64,000 nucleotides of DNA from Undaria pinnatifida (GCA_012845835.1 JABAKD010000035.1:1-64000); one strand, 5' to 3'; positions 1-13,365 are shown, numbered from the stretch's first letter. The notes: generated by a model from the letters alone, not told the origin. Program-made: numbers and translations.

Positions 1-3000
1 CCACACAACCTAAGTTATATGCTGGCCTGTTTTGGTGCGATGAGTGTCAGCGTGTTGGGTGACCTTTCACTGTGCTACCCCCTACACTACACCGAGGTTA
101 AACGATGCCTGTTTTGGTGAGATAAGTGTCAGCGTGTTGAGCGACGCTTCACTATGGATCCCCCTTTACACTACACCTAGATTAAATGCTGCCTGTTTTG
201 ATGCGACGAGTGTTAGCGCGTTGAGTGGCTTTTCACTGTGCTCCCCGCCTACACTACACCTAGGTTAAACGCTGCCTGTTTTGGTGCGATGAGTGTCGGC
301 GTGTTGGGCGACCCTTCACTGTGCTTCCACCCCTACACTACACTCAGGTTAAATGCTGCCCGTTTTGGTGCGATGAGTGTCAGCGTGTTGAGCGACTCTT
401 CTTTATGCTTCCACCTCTACACTACACCTAGGTAAAAATCTGCCCGTTTTATGGCGATGAGTGTCAGCGTGTTGGGAGACCTTTCACTGTTCTTCCCCCG
501 TACACAACACTCAGGTTAAATGCTGCCCGTTTTGGTGCCATATAAGTCAGCGTGTTGAGCTACTCTTTTTTATGCTTCCACCTCTACACTACACCTAGGT
601 TGAAATCAGCCCGTTTGGTTCGATGAGTGTCCACGCGTTGGGTGACCTCTCACTGTGCTCCCCACCCATACTACACTCAGGTAAAAATGCTGCCCGTTTA
701 GATGCAATAAGTGTCAGCGTGTTGGGCGACCCTTCACTGCGCTTCCACCTCTACCCCACACCTAGGGTAAATGCTGCCTGTTTTGGTGCGATGAGAGTCA
801 GCGTGTTCAACGACTATTCATTGTGCTTCCACCCCTACAGTACGCCTAGGTTAAATGCTGCCCGTTTTGGTGCGATGAGTGTCAGCGTGTTGGGTGACCT
901 TTCACTGTGCTCCCCCCCTACACTACACCGTGATTAAATGCTGCCTGTTTTGGTGCGATGAGTGTCAGCGTGTTGGGCTATCTTACACTGGGCTTCCACC
1001 CCTATACTAACCTCAGGTAGAATGCCGCCTGTTTTGGTGCGATGAGTGTCAGCGTGTTGAGCGATCTCACACTGCGCTTCCACCCCTACACCACACGTAA
1101 GTTGTATGCTGCCTGTATTGGTGCGATGAGTATCAGCGTGTTGAGCGACTCTTTATTGTGCCTCCACCCCTACACTACGCCTAGGTTAAAATCGGCCCGT
1201 TTTATTGCGATGAGTGTCAGCGTGTTGGCTGACCTTTCACTGTGCTCCCCCCCTACACTACACCTCGGTTAAATGCTCCCTGTTTTGGTGCAATAAGTGT
1301 CAGCGTGTTGGGCGAGCTTACACTGTGCTTCCACCCCTATACTACACGTAGGATTTATGCTGCCCGTTTTGGTGCGATATGTATCAGCGTGTTGGGCGAC
1401 CCTTCACTGCGCTTCCTCTCCTACACCACACCTAGGGTGAATGCTGCCTGTTTTCGTGCGATGAGAATCAACGTTTTGACCGACTCTTCATCGTGCTTCC
1501 ACCCCTACAGTACACCTAGGGTAAATGCTGCCTAGTTTGGTGCGATGAGTGTCAGCGTGTTGGGCTATCTTACCTTGTGCTCTCACCCCTATACTACACT
1601 CAGGTAGAATGCTGCCTGTTTTGGTGCGATGGGTGTCAGCGTGTTGAGCGATCTTACACTGCGCTTCCACCCCTACACTACACCTAAGTTACATGCTGCC
1701 TGTTTTGGTGAAATGAGTGTCAGCGTGTTGGGTGACTTTTCACTGTGCTTCCACCCCTACACTACACTCAGGTTAAATGCTGCCCGTTTTGGTGCGATGA
1801 GAGTCAGTGTGTTGAGCGACTCTTCATTATGCTTCCACCTTTACACTACACGTTCGAAAAATGCTGCCCGTTTTGGTGCAATGAGTGTCGGCGTGTTGGG
1901 TGACCTTTCACTGTGCTCCCCCCCTATGCTACACCTAAGGTAAATGCTGCCTGTTTTGGTGCGATGAGTGTCAGCGTGTTGGGCGATCTTACACTGTGCT
2001 TCTACCTCTATACTACATCTAGGTTCAATGCTGCCTGTGTTGGTGCGATGAGTGTCAGCGTGTTGGGCGACCCTTCACTGCGCTTCCACTCCTACACCAC
2101 ACCTAGGGTAAATACTGCCTGTTTTGGTGCGATGAGAGTCAGCGTGTTGAACGACTCTTCATTGTGCTTCCACCGCTACACTACACTCAGGTTAAATGAT
2201 GCCCGTTTTGGTGCGATGAGTGTCATCGTGTTGATGACCTTTCACTGTGCTCCCCCTCTACACTAAACCTGGGTTAAATGCTGCCTGTTTTGGTGCGATG
2301 AGAGTCAGCGTGTTCATCGACTCTTCATTGTGATTCCACTATTACAGTACACGTAGGTTAAATGCTGCCTGGTTTGGTGTGATGAGTGTCAACGTGTTGG
2401 CCTATGGTACACTGTGCTCCCACCCCTATACTACACTTAGGTAGAATGCTGCCTGTTTTGGTGCGATGAGTGTCAGCGTGTTGGGCTATCTTACACTGCG
2501 CTTCCACCCCTACACTTCACTTAGGTTATATGCTGCCTGTTTTAAGCCATGAGTGTCAGCGTGTTGGGTGACCTTTCACTGTGCTCCCCCTCTACACTAA
2601 ACCTGGGTTAAATGCTGCCTGTTTTGATGCGATGAGAGTCAGCGTGCTCATCGACTCTTCATTGTGATTGCACTATTACAGTACACGTAGGTTGAATGCT
2701 GCCTGGTTTGGTGCGATGAGTGTCAACGTGTTGGCCTATGTTACACTGTGCTCCCACCCCTATACTACACTTAGGTAGAATGCTGCCTGTTTTGGTGCGA
2801 TGAGTGTCAGCGTGTTGGGCTATCTTACACTGCGCTTCCACCCCTACACTTCACTTAGGTTATATGCTGCCTGTTTTGGTGCCATGAGTGTCAGCGTGTT
2901 GGGTGACCTTTTACTGTGCTACCCCCTTACACTACACCTAGGGTGAATGCTGCCTGTTTTGATCCGATGAGTGTCAGCGTGTTGAGCGACTCTTCACTAT

Positions 3001-6000
3001 GGATCCACCTCTACACTACACCTAGGTTAAATGCTACCTGTTTTGATGCGACGAGTGTCAGCGCATTGGGTGACTTTTAACTGTGCTCCCCCCCTACACT
3101 ACACCTAGGTTTAATACTGCCTGTTTTGGTGCGATGAGTGTCAGCGTGTTGGGTGACCCTTCACTCTGCCTACACCCCTACACAACACTCAGGTTAGATG
3201 CTGCCCGTTTTGGTGCGATGAGAGTCTGCATGTTGAGCGACTCTTCTTTATGCTTCCACCTCTACACTACACCTAAGTTCAAATCTGCCGGTTTTGGTGC
3301 GATGAGTGTCAACGCGTTGGGTGACCTTTCACTGTGCTCCCCGCCGACACTAAACTCAGGTTAATTGCTGCCCGTTTTGATGCGATAGGTGTCAGCGTGT
3401 TGGGCGACCTTTCACTGTGCTTCCACCCCTACACAACACTCGGGATAAATGCTGCCCGGTTTATGCGATGAGAGTCAACGTGTTGAGCGACTCTATTTTA
3501 TGCTTCCACCTCTACAATACACCTAGGTTGAAATCTGCCCGTTTTGGGGCGATGAGTATAAGCGTGTTTGTCGACCCTTCACTGTGCTTCCACCCCTAGA
3601 CATCACTCAGGCCAAATGCTGCCCGTTTTGGTGCGATGAGAGTCAGCGTGTTGAGCGACTCTTCTTTATGCTTCCACCTCTACACTACACCTAGGTAAAT
3701 CTGCCCGCTTTGGTGCGATGAGTGTCGGCGTGTTGGGCGACCATTTACTGCGCTTCCACCCCTACACCACACGTAGGGTAAATGCTGCCTGTTTTGGTGC
3801 GATGAGAGTCAGCGTGTTGAGCGACTCTTCATTGTGCTTCCACCCCTACACTACACTCAGGGTAACTGCTGCCTGTTTTGGTGAGATGAGCGTCAGCGTG
3901 TTGGGTGACATTTCACTGTGCTCCCCCTCTACACTAAACCTAGGTTAAATGCTGCCTGTTTTGGTGCGATGAGTGTCAGCGTGTTGGGCGATCTTACACT
4001 GTGCTTCCACCCCTATACTACACGTAGGGTAAATGCTGCCCGTTTAGGTGCGATGAGTGTCAGTGTGTTGGGTGATTTTTCACTGTGCCCACCCTCTACA
4101 CTACACCTAGGTTAAATGCAGCCTGTTTTGGTGCGATGAGTGTCAGCGTGTTGGGCGATCCTTCACTGTGCTTCCACCCTTACACTACACCTGGGTTAAA
4201 TGCTGCCTGTTTTGGTGCGATGACTGTCAGCGTGTAAGGTGACCTTTTTACTGTGCTCCCTCCCTACAGTACAACTAGGTTAAATGCTGCCTGTTTTGGT
4301 GCGATGAGTGTCGGCGTGTTGGCGACCCTTCACTCTGCTACCCCCTACGCTACACCTAGGGTAAACGCTGCCTGGTTTGGTGCGATAAGCGTCGGCGTGT
4401 TCGGCGAACCTTTATTGTGCTACCCCCCTACACTGCACCTTGATTAAATGTTGCCCGTTTTGGTGCGATGAGTGTCAGCGTGTTGGGTGACTTTTCACCG
4501 TGCTCCCCCCCTACACTACACCTTGGTTAAATGCTGCCTGTTTTGGTGCGACGAGTGTCAGCTTGTTGGGCTATCTTACACTGTGCTTCCGCCCCTATAC
4601 TACACGTAGGTTAAATGCTGCCTGTTTTGGTGCGATGAGTGTCAGCGTGTTGGGCGACCCTTCACTGCGCTTCCACCCCTACATCACACCTAGGGTAAAT
4701 GCTGCCTGTTTTGGTGCGATGAGGATCAGCGTGTTGGGTGTCCTTTCACTGTGCTACCCATCTACTCTACACCTAGGTTATATGTTGCCTGGTTTGGTGC
4801 GATGAGTGTCGGCGTGTTGGCGACCCTTCACTCTGCTACCTCCTACGCTACGCCTAGGGTAAACGCTGCCTGTTTTGGTGCGATGAGCGTCGGCGTGTTG
4901 GGCGAATCTTTTTTGTGCTACCCCCTACACTACATCTAGAGTAAATGCTGTATGTTTTAGAGCGATGAATGTCGGCGTGTTGGGCGAACCTTTATTGTGC
5001 TACCCGCCTACACTTCGCCTAGGGTAAATGCTGTATGTTTTATTGCGATGAGTGTCGGCTTGTTGAGCGTCCCTTCACTGTGCTACCCCGCACGCTACAT
5101 CTAGGTTAAATGCAGCCTGTTTTGGTGCGTTGAGTGACAGCGACTTGGACGATCCTCCACTGTGCTTCCACCCCTACACTACACCTTGGTTGAATGCTGC
5201 CTGTTTTGGTGTGATGAGAGTCAGCGTGTTGGGTGTCCTTTCACTGTGCTACCCCCCTACACTGCACCTAGGATATATATGCTGCCTGGTTTGGTGCGAT
5301 GAGTGTCGGCGCGTTGGCGACCCTTTACTCTGCTACCCCCTACGCTACACCTCTGTTAAACGCTGCCTGTTTTGGTGCGATGGGCGTCAACGTGTTGGGC
5401 GAACCTTTATCGTGCTTCCCCCTTACACTACACCTAGAGTGAATGCTGTATGTTTTGGTGCGATGGGTGTCGGCGTGTTGGGCGACAGTTCACTGTGCTA
5501 CCCCCCACGCTACACCTAGGTTAAATGCTGCCTGTTTTGGTGCGATGAGTGTCAACGTGTTGGGCGATCTTACATCGTGCTTCCACCCCTATACTACACC
5601 TAGGTTAAAAGCTGCCCGTTTTGGTGCGATGAGTGTCAGCGTGTTGGGTGACCTTTCACTGTGCCCCCCGTCTACACTACACCTCAGTTAAATGCAGCCT
5701 GTTTTGGTGCGATGAGTGTCAGCGTGTTGGGCGATCTGACACTGTGCTTCCACCTCTATACTACATCTAGGTTCAATGCTGCCTGTTTTGATGCGGTAAG
5801 TGTAAGCGTATTGGGCGACCCTTCACTGCGCTTCCACTCCTACACCACACCTAGGTTAAATGCTGCCTGTTTTGTGGCGATGAGTGTCAGCGTGTTGGGC
5901 GATCTTACACTGTGCTTCCACATCTGAACTACACCTAGGTTAATTGCTGCCCGTTTTGGTGCGATGAGTGTCAGCGTGTTGGGCGACCCTTCACTGTGTT

Positions 6001-7860
6001 TCCACCCTTACACTACACTCAGGTAAAACGCTGCCCGTTTTTGTGCGATAAGAGTCAGCGTGTTGAGCGACTCTTCGTTTTGCTTCCACCTTTACACTAC
6101 ACCTAGATAAAATGCTGCCCGTTTTGGTGCGATGAGTGTTAGCGTGTTGGGTGACCCTTCACTGTGCTCCCCCCTTACACTACACCTGAGTTAAATGCTG
6201 CCTGTTTTGGTGCGATGAGTGTCAGCGTGTTGGGCGATCTTACACTGTGCTTCCACCTCTATACTACATCCAGGTTCAATGCTGCCTGTTTTGATGCGAT
6301 GAGTGTCAGCGTGTTGGGCGACCCTTCACTGAGCTTCCACTCCTACACCACACCTAGGGTAAATGCTGCCTGTTTTCGTGCGATGAGAGTCAGCGTGTTG
6401 AGCGACTCTTCATTGTGCTTTCACCCCTACACTACACTCAGGTAAATGCTGCCTGTTTTGGTGCGATGAGTGTCAGCGTGTTAGGTGACCTTTCACTGTA
6501 CTCCCCCCCTACACAACACCTAGGTTGAATGCTGCCTGTTTTGATGCGATGAGTGTCAGCGTGTTGGGCATTCTTACACTGTGCTTCCACCCCTACACTA
6601 CACTCAGGTTAAATGCTGCCCGTTTTGGTGCGATGAGTGTCAGCGTGTTGGGCGATCCTTCACTGAGCTTCCACCCCTACACTACACGTAGGTTAAATGC
6701 AGCCTGTTTCGGTGCGATAAGTGTCAGCGTGTTGTGGGTCCTCTCTCTGTGCTCCCTTCCTACACTACACCTAGGATAAATGCTGCCTTTTTTTTGCGAT
6801 GAGTGTCAGTGTGTTGAGCGACTCTTCATCATGCTTCCACCTTTACATTACACCTAGGTAAAATGGTGCCCGTTTTGGTGCGATGAGTGTCAGCGTGTTG
6901 GGTGACCTTTCACGGCGCTCCCCCCCTACATTACACCTAGGGTAAATGCTGCCTGTTTTGGTGCGATGAGAGTCAGCGTGTTGAGCGACTCTTCATTGTG
7001 CTTCCATCCCTACACTACACCTAGGGTAAATGCTACCAGTTTTGTTGCGATGAGTGTCAGCGTGCTGGGTGACCTTTCACTGTGCTCCCCCCGTACACTA
7101 CACCTAGGTTAAATGCAGCCTGTTTTGGTGCGATGAGTGTCAGCGTGTTGGGCGATCCTTCACTGTGCTTCCACCCCTACACTACACCCAGGTTAAATGC
7201 TGCCTGCTTTGGTGCGATGAGTATCAGCGTGTTGGGTGACCTTTCACTGTGCTACCCCCCTACACTACACCTAGGTTAAATGCTGCCTGTTTTGGTGCGA
7301 TGAGTGTCGGCGTGTTTGGAGACGTTTCACTCTGCTACCCCCTACGCTACACCTAGGTTAAACGCTGCCTGTTTTGGTGCGATGAGCGTCGGCGTGTTGG
7401 GCGAACCTTCATTATGCTTCCACCGCTACACTACACCTAGGGTAAATGCTGTATGTTTTGGTGCGATGAGTGTCAGCGTGTTGGGCGAACCTTCACTGTG
7501 CTACCTCTCACGCTACACCTAGGGTAAACGCTTCCTGTTTTGTTGCGATGAGCGTCGGCGTGTTTGGCGAACCTCTATTGTGATAACCCCTACGCTACAC
7601 CTAGGGTAAATGCTGCCTGTTTTGGTCCGATGAGCGTGGGCGTTTTGGGCGACGCTTTCCTGTGCTACCCTCCCCGCCTAGGTTGAGTGATGCCTGTTCA
7701 AGTGCCATGGCTGCAGACGTGCCTTTACTGTGTTGCACCCCCTGCACTGCGGTTAGGGTCAGTGCTGCCCAGTTTTGGCTCCTTGTACTGCCGTTCGTGC
7801 GGGCGTTGCCCATATACCCTACGGTCAGACTGGGCGCTGCTCTTATGTTGCGGCTTTGAT
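1..7860. repeat. 84-bp satellite array, about 90 units
   Basis: A head-to-tail array of a unit close to 84 bp fills the left end of the window and continues off its edge. Each unit carries the landmarks CTACACTACACCTAGGTTAA, GCTGCCTGTTTTGGTGCGAT and GAGTGTCAGCGTGTTGGG, followed by a C-rich stretch. Units differ from one another by roughly 5-20% by eye, and small indels are common. From about 7660 to 7860 the units become strongly diverged and fade out, as at the edge of a satellite array. Because 84 is 28 codons, one forward frame is open across several units at a time, giving a 28-residue repeat beginning YTTPRLNAACFGAMSVSVLG. The longest such run is about 129 codons, and indels keep switching the frame. 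I read it as non-coding satellite DNA. Confidence 0.96.
2237..2905. repeat. Higher-order repeat inside the 84-bp satellite
   Basis: A block of four distinct monomers starting at about 2237 is repeated almost unchanged from about 2571, a spacing of 334 bp. Shared private variants mark both copies: an ACTAAACCTGGGTT junction, a monomer with GTTCATCGACTC or GCTCATCGACTC, CACTATTACAGTACACGTAG, and a monomer with TTGGCCTATG. Neighbouring monomers lack these variants. This is the signature of a recent block duplication on top of an older monomer array. Confidence 0.85.
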
Positions 7861-8107
7861 GATTGGTACCTTGTTACTGCTGTACTCCTCTTATACGGCT
7901 AGTTGGCGTGGCTGCTACCATCACTGATGCTGGACGGAGTCGAGGCCCATATGTTGCTGTTTGCTGAAACACAGATATACCGCTACTTGGAGCAGGGACA
8001 TCACAACAATATATCTGCCTCCATAGCTTCTTTACGCGTCGTTCCCATCCCGCCACCTTCCCCCACAACCCCTCCTCCGGCTGCCCTCCATACAGACAAC
8101 ACGCAAC

Positions 8108-10760
8108 ATGTCTACCAGTGAGGAAGCGGGCTACTCGGGGCAGGCTGAGGTCTTCCACGAACCCCAACCTGGATGCCCACGAGACAGGGAGAGCTCGCTC
8201 GAGATTCCGCGACTCGAGACGGGGGAAACCACCGGAGGCGGGTTCCGGTGACGAGACAGAAGACGGAGCACCATACCTCCACCCGTTCCCACCAACCAAG
8301 AGGGTCGATTCGCTGGTTCGCGCTGAGAAGAAGACGGACCAACCCCCACCGGACTCGGAGGTGTCTCGACGCCCAGCTCTCGCCAGCCCCGGGGGAGCGC
8401 CACCAGCTGCCCCCCCGCGCTCGACAGGGCACCACCGCCGCCACCTGGGCTCTCCGCGCTCGACAGAGCGCCACCCCCAGGGACCGGGGCGCCCATGCCG
8501 CCCCCTTAGACTTGGCATACGCGGCGGCGCGGGCCCAGCGGGCGCTCGACGACGCCAACCAGACGATAGCACGCCGACGTCAGTTTGACGAAGATATCGA
8601 GCAGGCGACGACCGCTGCGCGGGAGTCGTCCCTGGTTGCGAAGAGGGCGCAACAAGCCCTCGCTCAATCAGTTGCGTCGGCTGCGGCGGGAGCTACTGCG
8701 GCCCCCTTGCCTTCGTCGCGCCCGCAGGGTGTCGCATCCCAGTGACCACGACCCGGGAACGACGCCTTCTTCAAGGGCATCGTCGCGTGCATGGCGTCTG
8801 CACCGAGGGTAGACTTCTCCTCAGCGCTGGCGACCCGCGGTGGTGGAAACGGCCTGCGCCCTCCTCCCGTCAGAGAGGCCGGCGTCGCGGCAAGCGGACG
8901 TCCTCAGTGAAAGCGGCCTGGGCTCGCGTGGATTGTACGCCCTATGCTTGACAGAAGAGAGCCCCCCCGACCCTTGCCCTCGTCAAGGCCCTGCTGATAG
9001 CCCACGACGAGGACCCCGACCCTGTCTTTTGGCCGGACCCCGGAGGAAGAGTTGGCAGAACGAAACCGGGGAAAATGTCGCGACAGTCGCGACCGCGTGG
9101 ACCGCAACCGTGGGGGTGGCGGCAAAAATGGTGGGGATGGCGACCACCACCACCGCCGCGGGGGTGAGAGCGCATCGGGTGCTGGTGTGCCTGAGGGCGC
9201 CGCCGAGGGGGCAACTTCGGTCCAACAACCGAGGCAGTTGGCCGCAGCTCTGGCAGAGGAATGGCGCGAGAGGACGTTCAGCGTGGGACGGCTCGTCAAC
9301 CTCCTCCCGCTCGTCTTCGTCCTCGAGCACGGACCACAGCGAGGTGGTCGTGGTAGCAGGCAAAAAGTGTCAAAAGCCATAGCAGGAGGAGCATCTACCT
9401 GAGGCTTTCACCCACCTGTTGCGTCTGCTGATCACGCACTTCGACGGGGTTGACACGGAGGAGGGCTACACTAAGTTGCATACTTTTGGAATGTGTAACG
9501 GCATGCCTTTTTCTGATTTCAGTGGAGTTTCGCGTACTTATGCCGACCGCTACGCGGAGTGAGCGTGTTTTGTCTCCGGGGTCGGATGTGGTGTTGGAGT
9601 TGGTTCGGGTGGCGGCGAATGAGCAATTTCCGGCTCTCCTGCCTGCGTTGTACCCTGGTTCGAAGGCAACGGACCCGCGGCCATACGCCTCGTTGGATGC
9701 TATGTGGCGGGCTTTTAGTGACTAATAAGACACCTGCCGTCAACGGTGAAACGTTTTTTTCTCTCCCTGTTTCCTCGACGGGAGCGCGGTCATGCGCCTT
9801 GTTGGGGGCCCGGCCCGCCGATCATGGGCGCGGCCAGGGCCGAGTGCCGTCCCAGTCGCTTTCGTGGCAGACGGGATCGAGCCATCATTCAACTGTCATG
9901 CCCATCGATGATTCATCTGACCCTTGGCTTGACCACACATTAAACTGCTGGCCCCTAGAAGAGCATCATTATGCAGAAGGTTTCCCTGTTAAGGCCTCGT
10001 TTAAGACAAACGACCCTCCGCTTTGGAGCGGCCTCCTTTCACCTCGCGCTGATGCCCTCCGAGAAAACCGGGGGCTTTGCCTCAACTGCCACGAAGACAA
10101 CTATTCCTTCAAGCATTGTAGGCATCCTTTCACTACTGCGACTGGCTGCTTGAACCCTGAACTTGACCAACTTGGCGACGATGACGGACACCGACGTCGA
10201 CAAACACGCATGGTCTGCTACTGCCGAGACGACAAATCTTCTCGCCCGAACAACCACAAGAAATATTGTCGCCATCTTTCTGGTCAATCGTCGCCATCTT
10301 TCTGGTCAATCGTCGCCATCTTTCAGGATCAGGGCCAGGTAGACTGTCACAACGATACCACATACACGTCGGATCACCATGGTGGTATCCTGCGCCCGCC
10401 CGCCTCTTCTGCCCCCGCTCCCGCTCCTCGAATGCGCTTTGGAGCCGCCCACAACCTGGGCGAAAATAAATTTGCGCGCCAACCAGGTACATTCCGTAAC
10501 GGCAATCGACAGCTCGACGGCGGTACGACACCGTCGACAACACTGTCGAGGGGTACCTCTTTTGGTTTCAGAACATGCTTGTGTTCTGTTGCTAACCTGT
10601 CCAGTAACGCAGCACAGACTGCCTCTGTCAAGAGCCCACGGGCTCCTACGCCGTCTGCGGACGATTCTCACGGCGTAGTACCGGCGGCGGGAACTAGCGC
10701 TTCAAGCGCGGTTTCCTCCAGCCATGTAATTTTTTTCTCTTCTTTCTTTCTTTTTTGACG
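8108..10760 (+). mobile_element. Gag-like region of the chromodomain Gypsy element
   Basis: The region opens with an ATG at 8108 (MSTSEEAGYSGQAEVFHEPQ) and is rich in Pro, Arg, Gly and Ala codons. A helical, Ala/Gln-rich stretch around 8510-8740 (with AAARAQRALDDANQTIARR) resembles a Gag coiled coil. Near 10075-10125 a Cys-containing motif beginning CLNCHEDN resembles the CCHC zinc knuckle that packages RNA in retroelement Gag proteins. The sequence is very GC-rich, so several overlapping frames stay open by chance in 8100-9400, and I do not treat those as separate genes. Assignment as Gag rests on position upstream of Pol and on the zinc-knuckle-like motif. Fossil, broken. Confidence 0.55.
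10266..10328. repeat. 22-bp tandem repeat, about three units
   Basis: The motif CGTCGCCATCTTTCTGGTCAA occurs twice back to back with a third, partly changed copy. It lies in the Gag-to-Pol part of the Gypsy element. Confidence 0.8.
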
Positions 10761-11538
10761 GCGAGAACGCGCGCTTTCAGCGACGTTCCCCTCGGTCATG
10801 GTCTGAGTTCGGCAACGGGAACCGCGCTTCCGGCGCCGTACCCCTCAGCCGCGGCATAAACTCAGCAATGGGGTACCGCTCCAAACGCCGCCCCCATCAA
10901 CCATGGCACGGGAGCCTGCGCTTTGCGCGATCCCCCCTCAGGCACGCGCCGCGCAACAATATAGCTGCGGCGACGGTGCGTCGCCTTTTTACGCGTATGT
11001 GTGTTTATCCCCCCCTCTCCCTGACCAGGCGGTGGCCGTCGGTTTGAGGTGTGGGACGGTTGACCCTCAAAACACTTTTTCTGACCACGAAGTGGCGGTC
11101 GATTTGAGGTGTGGGAAGGCCAACATTATAACACCGAGATCTTTTGCGAGGCTCGATCCGGTGTTTGCTCGCGATAACAGCGGGCGCTCTGTCCTTTTTT
11201 CCATCAAGGAGGATTCGACAAGATTAGCTACCTCGTCTCCCTTCTCCAAGAGACATAACGGAAGATAGCCTCCTCGGGTAAAACTATCATTGCCTTGCCC
11301 GAGCCCCGTTCCAGAAGACGCCCACAGGGTTTACGAACCCTGCTTCGTCTTTTAACACGCTAACCCACGTGTTCCAAGCTACGTCTGCCCCAGTGGCACA
11401 GAAAGAAGATCCGACACTGCGCGACGGGCCAGTGGTGACTCCACGGCCTCCAGCCTGATCAGCTGGACGCTATTCCGGTAAAATTACGGAAGAATCGCGC
11501 CTCTCGTCAAGCAGAAACAGCTCAAAGCCCCTGCCCCT

Positions 11539-12140
11539 TTGGGCGCAGTTAGAGCAGTTTTCTTGCGATTATACGATAAAAAGCGAAGAGGCCACGACGC
11601 GAGAAACCGTGGGTTCGGACTCGCGTCGTGCTCCCGAGGCCTGGTGTTCCTGAAGGGGACACTACAGGCTCAAAGAGCCGAGGACTGGTGTTCCCAGACG
11701 GGAACATTGCAGACCCAAATGCCGAACGAGGCTACCGACGGGTTGGCACCGTCGGTGTTGGACTCGTTTTCGGGTGCAATGAGGGCGGCTTCTTACGAGT
11801 TTCCGCCAGCGAGTGAGGAGGACCTGAGGCGAGAAACCCCAGGTTCGGACTCGCATGTTGCTCCCGAGGCCTGGTGCTCCCGCAAGGGGACATTACAGGC
11901 CCAAGTAGCCGAGGACTGGTGTTCCCAAAAGGGGACATTGCAGACCCACAAATGTCCAACGAGGCTACCGACGGGTTGGCACCGTCGGTTTTTGCCATTT
12001 TTCGGGCGCAGTTAGAGCGCATTCTCGCGCTTTTCCGCCAACGAACGAAGAAAGACCCGAGGCGAGATACCACGGGTCCGGATTCGCGTCGTGCTCCCGA
12101 GGCCTGGTGTTCCCGGACGGGGACATTGCAGCCCAAATAT
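11539..12140. repeat. About 230-bp tandem repeat, 2.7 units, inside the Gypsy element
   Basis: Three successive units begin near 11545, 11777 and 12006. Each contains GCTCCCGAGGCCTGGTG, GGGACATTGCAG or a close variant, and the first two contain ACCGACGGGTTGGCACCGTC. Units differ by small indels. The repeat sits between the Gag-like part and the RNase-H-like remnant. It probably arose by slippage or unequal exchange after, or as part of, element evolution. Confidence 0.85.
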
Positions 12141-12829
12141 CAACACGGATTTTGGCCCTTCTCTCGAACACTCCACAGCCAAAGTGGTGTTATTCTGGCA
12201 GCCCCCATCCTATTTTTCACCGTGGTCCCCTTCGTCGTTTGCCGTGGACGACGTACGATGTTCTTGCGCGGAGCAGTACATGATGGCCGAAAAGACCAAG
12301 TTTTTGCAAGACCATCGAGCAGTGGGGCTCATTATGTCGTCGCCTCGTCCAAGCATACGCAAACGCATCGGTCGAGGCGTGCGCAACTTGGACTCCGCTG
12401 TTGGGGACAGGGAGAAGCAAAACGCCGTGTCGCCTGGCACCTACGCCAAATTCACGCAGAATCGAGCTATAAAAAAATCACCTTTTGAGCTCTGACAACA
12501 AGCTTCTGGCTGAATCCAGCCCTCTGAACCCAGTGTGGGGCATTGGCCTCCGGGCGGATGGTCCCAGGGCCAACAACCCATGCCAGGGGAGAGGAAAAAC
12601 TTGCTCGGTGAGGCACTTACTGCCGTTCGCGCAGCTATTTGCGACAATGAGACCGGGTCGGCGCACCCGGCCTCCCCTAGTCGGTTCCGCACCTGCACTG
12701 CGAGTGCAAGAACCAAGAAATCTCGTCGGCGCCGCAACCGGACCGTTAACAGCGGCCAGCGCTCGCAAAGCTTCCCCTTTGGCGTTTCCGACCTATTTCT
12801 CGGGCGCGTTGGCCAATAAAAAGCCGTGA

Positions 12830-13260
12830 AGCTGTGGAGATAGCTTCTAGCGTCGGCCCTGACCTTGCGATGTCACAGCACTGCCCCTGTTTCGTCGAGG
12901 GTACTGTGACGCTGGACGACGTTTTGTTCACTATGAAAATCGCGTATATCAGTCGAGCAACGCTCGACTCGGAGAGGCACTGGACTCCTCTAGATTTGGT
13001 GACCGGCAGCATTGCTTGGGTTCCCAAACGCCTCCGAGGATACTGAGGGGAACAAAGTTCCGCATATCCTCCGGCTACAAGACATAGGAGAGCATTGGCA
13101 AAGTGGGGACCCTCAAGCACGAGTCCAGCGGTAGCTTGAGTTCGTCACCGCGTTCGATTGCACACTCGAGTACCGCAAAGGCAGCGCCAAGAGCATCGCC
13201 GATCTTTCCGGCCCGTTTTCCAGAGCCGCTACGGAGTACGACCGCAGTGGCTTGAAAAAA
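12830..13260 (+). mobile_element. RNase-H-like remnant of the Gypsy Pol
   Basis: Short peptides read in this stretch resemble the RNase H end of Ty3/Gypsy polymerases: an AYISRATLDSERHW-like block near 12945-12990, then WVPKRLRGY near 13020-13045, then translation fragments matching the usual region before the integrase. RNase H degrades the RNA template strand during reverse transcription. The region is too decayed to define exact limits. Fossil, broken. Confidence 0.5.
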
Positions 13261-13365
13261 AATCAACCTCGTGGGTTTGACAAGCCCCAACCCCGTTGGA
13301 GATAGCGGTATCTACCTCCTACGGACCCGCGGGCTGCGCGCTCCCTCCTCGCCGATCCCAGGAGT

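Noticed and set aside
1-7600. Many ORFs of 60-129 codons encoding a 28-residue repeat protein
   Set aside because: They are pieces of one non-coding satellite. Frames switch at indels, starts are arbitrary, and no long continuous frame exists.
1-7860. CRISPR-like regular repeat
   Set aside because: Units are directly adjacent with no unique spacers, diverge gradually, and the window is eukaryotic.
8100-9400. Several long overlapping frames on both strands (up to 232 codons)
   Set aside because: They arise from high GC content. Their composition is Pro/Arg/Ser-rich without domains, and they overlap the Gag-like region.
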